From: Streptosporangiaceae bacterium
Lineage (GTDB): Bacteria > Actinomycetota > Actinomycetes > Streptosporangiales > Streptosporangiaceae
Direction of reading: 5' to 3'
DNA length: 8,764 nucleotides
NCBI GenBank assembly: GCA_030039095.1
Contig: JASHQP010000711.1
Location: 1 to 8,764, forward strand
Numbering within the stretch: position 1 is the first letter of the stretch; each line of letters opens with the position of its first letter. The notes under the pieces are model-generated. The model saw nothing but the letters and a program-made list of their open reading frames with translations, was not told where the DNA came from and did no database searches. Below, one piece after another: positions 6,091 to 8,764 of this stretch. The translations under genes and the position numbers were made by a program.

Positions 6091-7218
6091 GTGACAACCA
6101 TCGAGGTCCGCCTCGACCACATTAGGGGTGCCGTCCCGCCCCGCAACCACAATGCGCGCACCATAGCCGCGCTGACGAGCAACCCCGGGTGCGCGCGTCG
6201 GGCGATCATGGACGCGGCGGGCGTGGACAAGCAGCGGCTGGCGTCGTGCGCCGGATTCCCCGCGCCGTTCGGCCAGTCTCAGTTCGCGATTACCCGGGGC
6301 AACGCGTTCGAGGCGCAAGTCAAGGCCAATGGCTGCGCCGAGTTGCTGCGGCTGCTGCGCGATGGGTTAGGACTGCCTATCCCCGAGGTGTCGTACGCCG
6401 ACCTGGAGGAGGTCGGCGGCAGTACCAGCCGGGAACTGCGGCACTCCCGGACCCGCGGCCTGCTCGCCCGCGCTGCGGCGTCCGGCGCCGACGCGGGCAC
6501 GCTGTTCGACCACCCGCTGCTGCGGCTGGCGGTCGCGGGCCAGCAGGTCTATCTCGAACCGGACCTGATCGCGTTCCGGCTGCACGGCCAGTTCCACGTC
6601 GTGGAGATGAAGTCGTTCGCCGTGATCGACGGACAGGCGGATGGCGACAAGGTCGCGGCCGCGGCTACCCAGTCTGCCGTGTACGTCCTGGCCCTGCGCG
6701 AGCTGCTCGCGGGCGAGGGATACGGGCCGGACAGCGTGTCGCACGAGGCCGTGCTGGTCTGCCCGGAGAACTTTTCCAACGCACCGGTCGCCACGCTGGT
6801 GGACGTCCGCAAGCAGCTCACCGTGCTGCGCCGCCAGCTGTCTCGGCTGGAGCACATCGACTCGCTCGTCGAGTTGCTGCCGCCCGGGCTGACCTTGGAC
6901 CTGAAGATCGACGAGGCAGGCATGGCGAGCCGGCCACCCGCCGAGCTGGCCGAGGCGATCCGCACCGTCCCGGCGAGATACGTTCCGGAGTGCCTGGCTA
7001 GCTGCGAAATGTGCTACTTCTGCCGCGAGGAGGCCCGGGGAGTCACCGCAGCGCTCGGCCGGGATGTGCGGGACGACCTGGGCGCGGTGGATACCGTGCG
7101 TGCGGCGCTCGGCCTGGCCGACGGCACGCTGGACCCCGCCGGCGACCAGGCCGAGGCTGCCGCGATGCTGCAGGTGGCCGCGCGGCTGCGTCGTGAGGCC
7201 CTGGGCGGCACCGCATGA
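6091..7218 (+). CDS. Cas4/RecB-like PD-(D/E)XK nuclease with a probable Fe-S cysteine cluster
   Basis: A 375-residue protein with the motif order of the RecB/Cas4 branch of PD-(D/E)XK nucleases: a lone early Cys (C34 in NPGCARRAIMD), RGNAFEAQV (69-77), the metal ligand D158 in EPDLIAF, the catalytic pair E172 and K174 in VVEMKSF, then Q194xxxY198 (the family's QxxxY motif). After these come four cysteines, C301, C305, C308 and C311 (C-x3-C-x2-C-x2-C). In Cas4 and AddB an early Cys plus three late ones hold a [4Fe-4S] cluster; here one extra late Cys is available. All catalytic residues are present, so the enzyme should cut DNA, probably single-stranded ends as in relatives (inference). The GTG at 6091 follows GGAGGGA by 6 nt, an excellent ribosome site; the open frame back to 5653 is a shadow of the previous gene. 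Codon 93 is TTA, very rare in such genomes. The stop overlaps the next start (ATGA). No cas1, cas2 or CRISPR is nearby. Confidence 0.87.
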   Translation: MTTIEVRLDHIRGAVPPRNHNARTIAALTSNPGCARRAIMDAAGVDKQRLASCAGFPAPFGQSQFAITRGNAFEAQVKANGCAELLRLLRDGLGLPIPEVSYADLEEVGGSTSRELRHSRTRGLLARAAASGADAGTLFDHPLLRLAVAGQQVYLEPDLIAFRLHGQFHVVEMKSFAVIDGQADGDKVAAAATQSAVYVLALRELLAGEGYGPDSVSHEAVLVCPENFSNAPVATLVDVRKQLTVLRRQLSRLEHIDSLVELLPPGLTLDLKIDEAGMASRPPAELAEAIRTVPARYVPECLASCEMCYFCREEARGVTAALGRDVRDDLGAVDTVRAALGLADGTLDPAGDQAEAAAMLQVAARLRREALGGTA

Positions 7219-8708
7219 GCACTCTCACCGCGCTGGCCCGGGCCCGGGCTGTGGCCAGCGCGGTCGCCCAGCCGGTCAGCACCGTGCGGCACGTGCACGT
7301 CAGCGACCGCCCGCTGGTGCTGATCCCGCTGGCCCTGGCGGGCGAGGCCAGTGCTCCGCTGGCGGCCATGGTCGGCGACGACCCGGGCTCGGCGCGGCTG
7401 CTGGTGGTGACCCAGCCGCGCAACCGCGACCAGCGCTTCGCGTTCGCGACCGCGCTGGCGACGGTGATCCTCGGCTACATCGACACATTCCGCTCGGCAA
7501 TGGAGGACGTTTCCTCCGGGGCGGACCGCGAGCCGAGGCAGCGTTTCGCCGATGCGCCGCAGGTCCTGGTGCCGAACCGGGCGGGCATCGGGTTCGTCCG
7601 GCTGCTCGGCCGCTCCACCCGGTTCCGGCGCAGCGACGGTGAGTACGCGGTCGACCCGGCGGTACCCCTTCTCGGCCGGTGGCTGACGTTCCTCGCCGAG
7701 CGAGCCGAGTACCCCGGTTCCTGCCTGCTGCTCGCGGCCACCGAGGCGCTGACGCTGCACTGGGCCAGCGGCCAGAGCCCGGTCGAGGACCTCAACCTCG
7801 CGGCGCTGCTCGGCTGGGTCGACCCGCCGTCCGGGATGACCGGGCCAGAGGCGGCGGCGGCGGCCGAGGATCCGCTGACCTGTCCTCCCGCTGGCCCGGC
7901 CACCGACCCGACGTTCGACAACGAGGTGCTGGCGCCGCTGATCGCGGCCTGTGCCCGGGCGAGCGGCGACGCTGCCGCGCACCGCGCCCAGGCCTCGCTC
8001 CGGGCGGCGCTGTCCGGCCAGCTCACGCCGACCTGGAAGCTCATGTGGCGGACGGTCGGGCTGCTGCGCGGGCTGCCGCCGGGCGGTCGGGTGGCACCCC
8101 GGTGGGACGCGGACAAGGATGCGTTCACCGGGTACGTGACGTACCTCGGCGAGGGCGGCCCGCCGCAGCCGCGCCGCGACTCCGCGGTCGCCGCCGCCCG
8201 GCGGCTGGACTGGCTGGAGCGCGCCCAGGCCGGCTACGCGATCCAGCGGGCGCTGGACGACCCGCTCGTGATGGCCGAGTACCGGATGACCGGCGAGGCC
8301 TTCGCGGGCATCGTGACCGCGGCCGAGCCCGGCCGGATCGACGCGACGGGCAGGCGGCGCAAGCTGCGCCCGCTGATTACCGTCACGACCGAGGATCCGG
8401 TGCGCATCGAGGTCGGCACCGTGCTGAGCACGCCGGGTCGGCCGGGGCAGAAGGCGCTGGTCGTATCGGTGTCCGCGGGCCGTCCCGCCCGCGTGATTCT
8501 GGAGCTGTCCGGCGGGATGGGCCGGGCCCTGACGCCGGTCCCCGGCAGCGTCCCCGAGGTGGGCGACCGGCTCTGCTACACCACGCTGTCCGATTCCTAC
8601 CAGCGGTCCTGGCCGTTCCCGGCGCGCGAGCAGACGCCGTGGACACACGGCGGCCCGCCGCCCGAGTACGTGCCGGCCGACGAGGACGCGAGCGAGGTGT
8701 GGTCGTGA
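7215..8708 (+). CDS. Unknown 497-residue protein of the nuclease operon, beta-rich C-terminal domain
   Basis: I do not recognise this protein. Residues 20-95 look like an alpha/beta unit (LVLIPLALAGE, then RLLVVTQPRNRD followed by a long helix), but there is no Walker A or other nucleotide-binding loop. Residues 145-205 and 235-350 are mostly helical, with WKLMWRTVGLLRGLPPG at 274-290. Residues 385-460 are a run of short strands (ITVTTEDPVRIEVGTVL, KALVVSVS, ARVILELS), ending in PEVGDRLCYTTL; this resembles a small beta barrel of the kind found in nucleic-acid helicase accessory regions (inference, weak). The end is acidic and proline-rich. No membrane segment or signal peptide. The ATG overlaps the nuclease stop by 4 nt, and the gene's own stop overlaps the next GTG by 4 nt, so it is translated in lockstep with both and probably joins the same complex. 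Codon bias and length make it a certain gene. Confidence 0.85.
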   Translation: MSTLTALARARAVASAVAQPVSTVRHVHVSDRPLVLIPLALAGEASAPLAAMVGDDPGSARLLVVTQPRNRDQRFAFATALATVILGYIDTFRSAMEDVSSGADREPRQRFADAPQVLVPNRAGIGFVRLLGRSTRFRRSDGEYAVDPAVPLLGRWLTFLAERAEYPGSCLLLAATEALTLHWASGQSPVEDLNLAALLGWVDPPSGMTGPEAAAAAEDPLTCPPAGPATDPTFDNEVLAPLIAACARASGDAAAHRAQASLRAALSGQLTPTWKLMWRTVGLLRGLPPGGRVAPRWDADKDAFTGYVTYLGEGGPPQPRRDSAVAAARRLDWLERAQAGYAIQRALDDPLVMAEYRMTGEAFAGIVTAAEPGRIDATGRRRKLRPLITVTTEDPVRIEVGTVLSTPGRPGQKALVVSVSAGRPARVILELSGGMGRALTPVPGSVPEVGDRLCYTTLSDSYQRSWPFPAREQTPWTHGGPPPEYVPADEDASEVWS

Positions 8709-8764
8709 CCGCCGCCGACGTCCCGCAGGTGAGCGCCGAGGCCGAGGCCGCTGAGGCGGTGGCG
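8705..8764 (+). CDS. Fourth gene of the nuclease operon, 5' end only
   Basis: A GTG at 8705 overlaps the preceding stop by 4 nt (GTGA) and opens a frame that runs off the window after 20 codons, beginning VTAADVPQVSAEAEAAEAVA. The visible part is an Ala/Glu-rich, probably flexible N-terminus and says nothing about function. By operon logic (nuclease plus partner proteins) a helicase or other ATPase would be a natural fourth member, but that is only a guess; the next few kilobases decide it. Confidence 0.6.
   Translation, partial: MTAADVPQVSAEAEAAEAVA

Noticed and set aside
7014..8648. A 544-codon open frame on the minus strand opposite the third operon gene
   Set aside because: Its translation is Arg/Gly/Ala-rich with no domain, and the plus strand carries a coupled operon with better protein features. 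It is a shadow of GC-rich codon bias.
1..8764. CRISPR array or cas1/cas2 to go with the Cas4-like nuclease
   Set aside because: No regularly spaced long repeats or adaptation genes are present in the window, so a CRISPR role is not supported.

Overview
The window is high-GC DNA with strong G/C bias at third codon positions, frequent GTG starts and stop/start overlaps of the GTGA/ATGA kind. This points to an actinomycete (Streptomyces, Streptosporangiales or similar); I cannot name the species. No rRNA, tRNA, insertion sequence or CRISPR array was seen.

Layout. (1) Positions 273-2668, plus strand: a PLC/AcpA-type phosphoesterase, then a three-helix membrane protein of unknown function. (2) Positions 2804-4186, minus strand: an arylamine N-acetyltransferase followed 9 nt later by a LOG/TIGR00730 nucleotide phosphoribohydrolase, a likely two-gene operon. 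It converges on region 1 across a short gap holding GTAC-rich inverted repeats. (3) Positions 4254-4930, minus strand: a type II toxin-antitoxin pair, a Phd/YefM-like antitoxin and a PIN-domain VapC toxin, with a 4-nt overlap. A perfect palindrome on the probable -10 box upstream looks like the autoregulatory operator. (4) Positions 4931-5254: a divergent control region with the operator, a possible gene remnant, four phased GCTGGRA repeats and a palindromic promoter-like site. (5) Positions 5255 to the right edge, plus strand: a tightly packed operon. It encodes a coiled-coil protein with a possible winged helix, a Cas4/RecB-like PD-(D/E)XK nuclease with a Cys cluster, a 497-residue protein with a beta-rich C-terminal part, and the first 20 codons of a fourth gene cut by the window end.

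Region 5 is the most interesting part. It has the build of a multi-gene DNA-processing or defence system: a possible DNA-binding protein, a nuclease, an unknown partner and an unseen fourth component joined by translational coupling, next to a toxin-antitoxin module. I do not recognise it as a named system. The defence role, and any guess that the fourth gene is a helicase or ATPase, are inference. The nuclease gene also carries the only TTA codon I found in the window's genes, which in Streptomyces would make it depend on the bldA tRNA.
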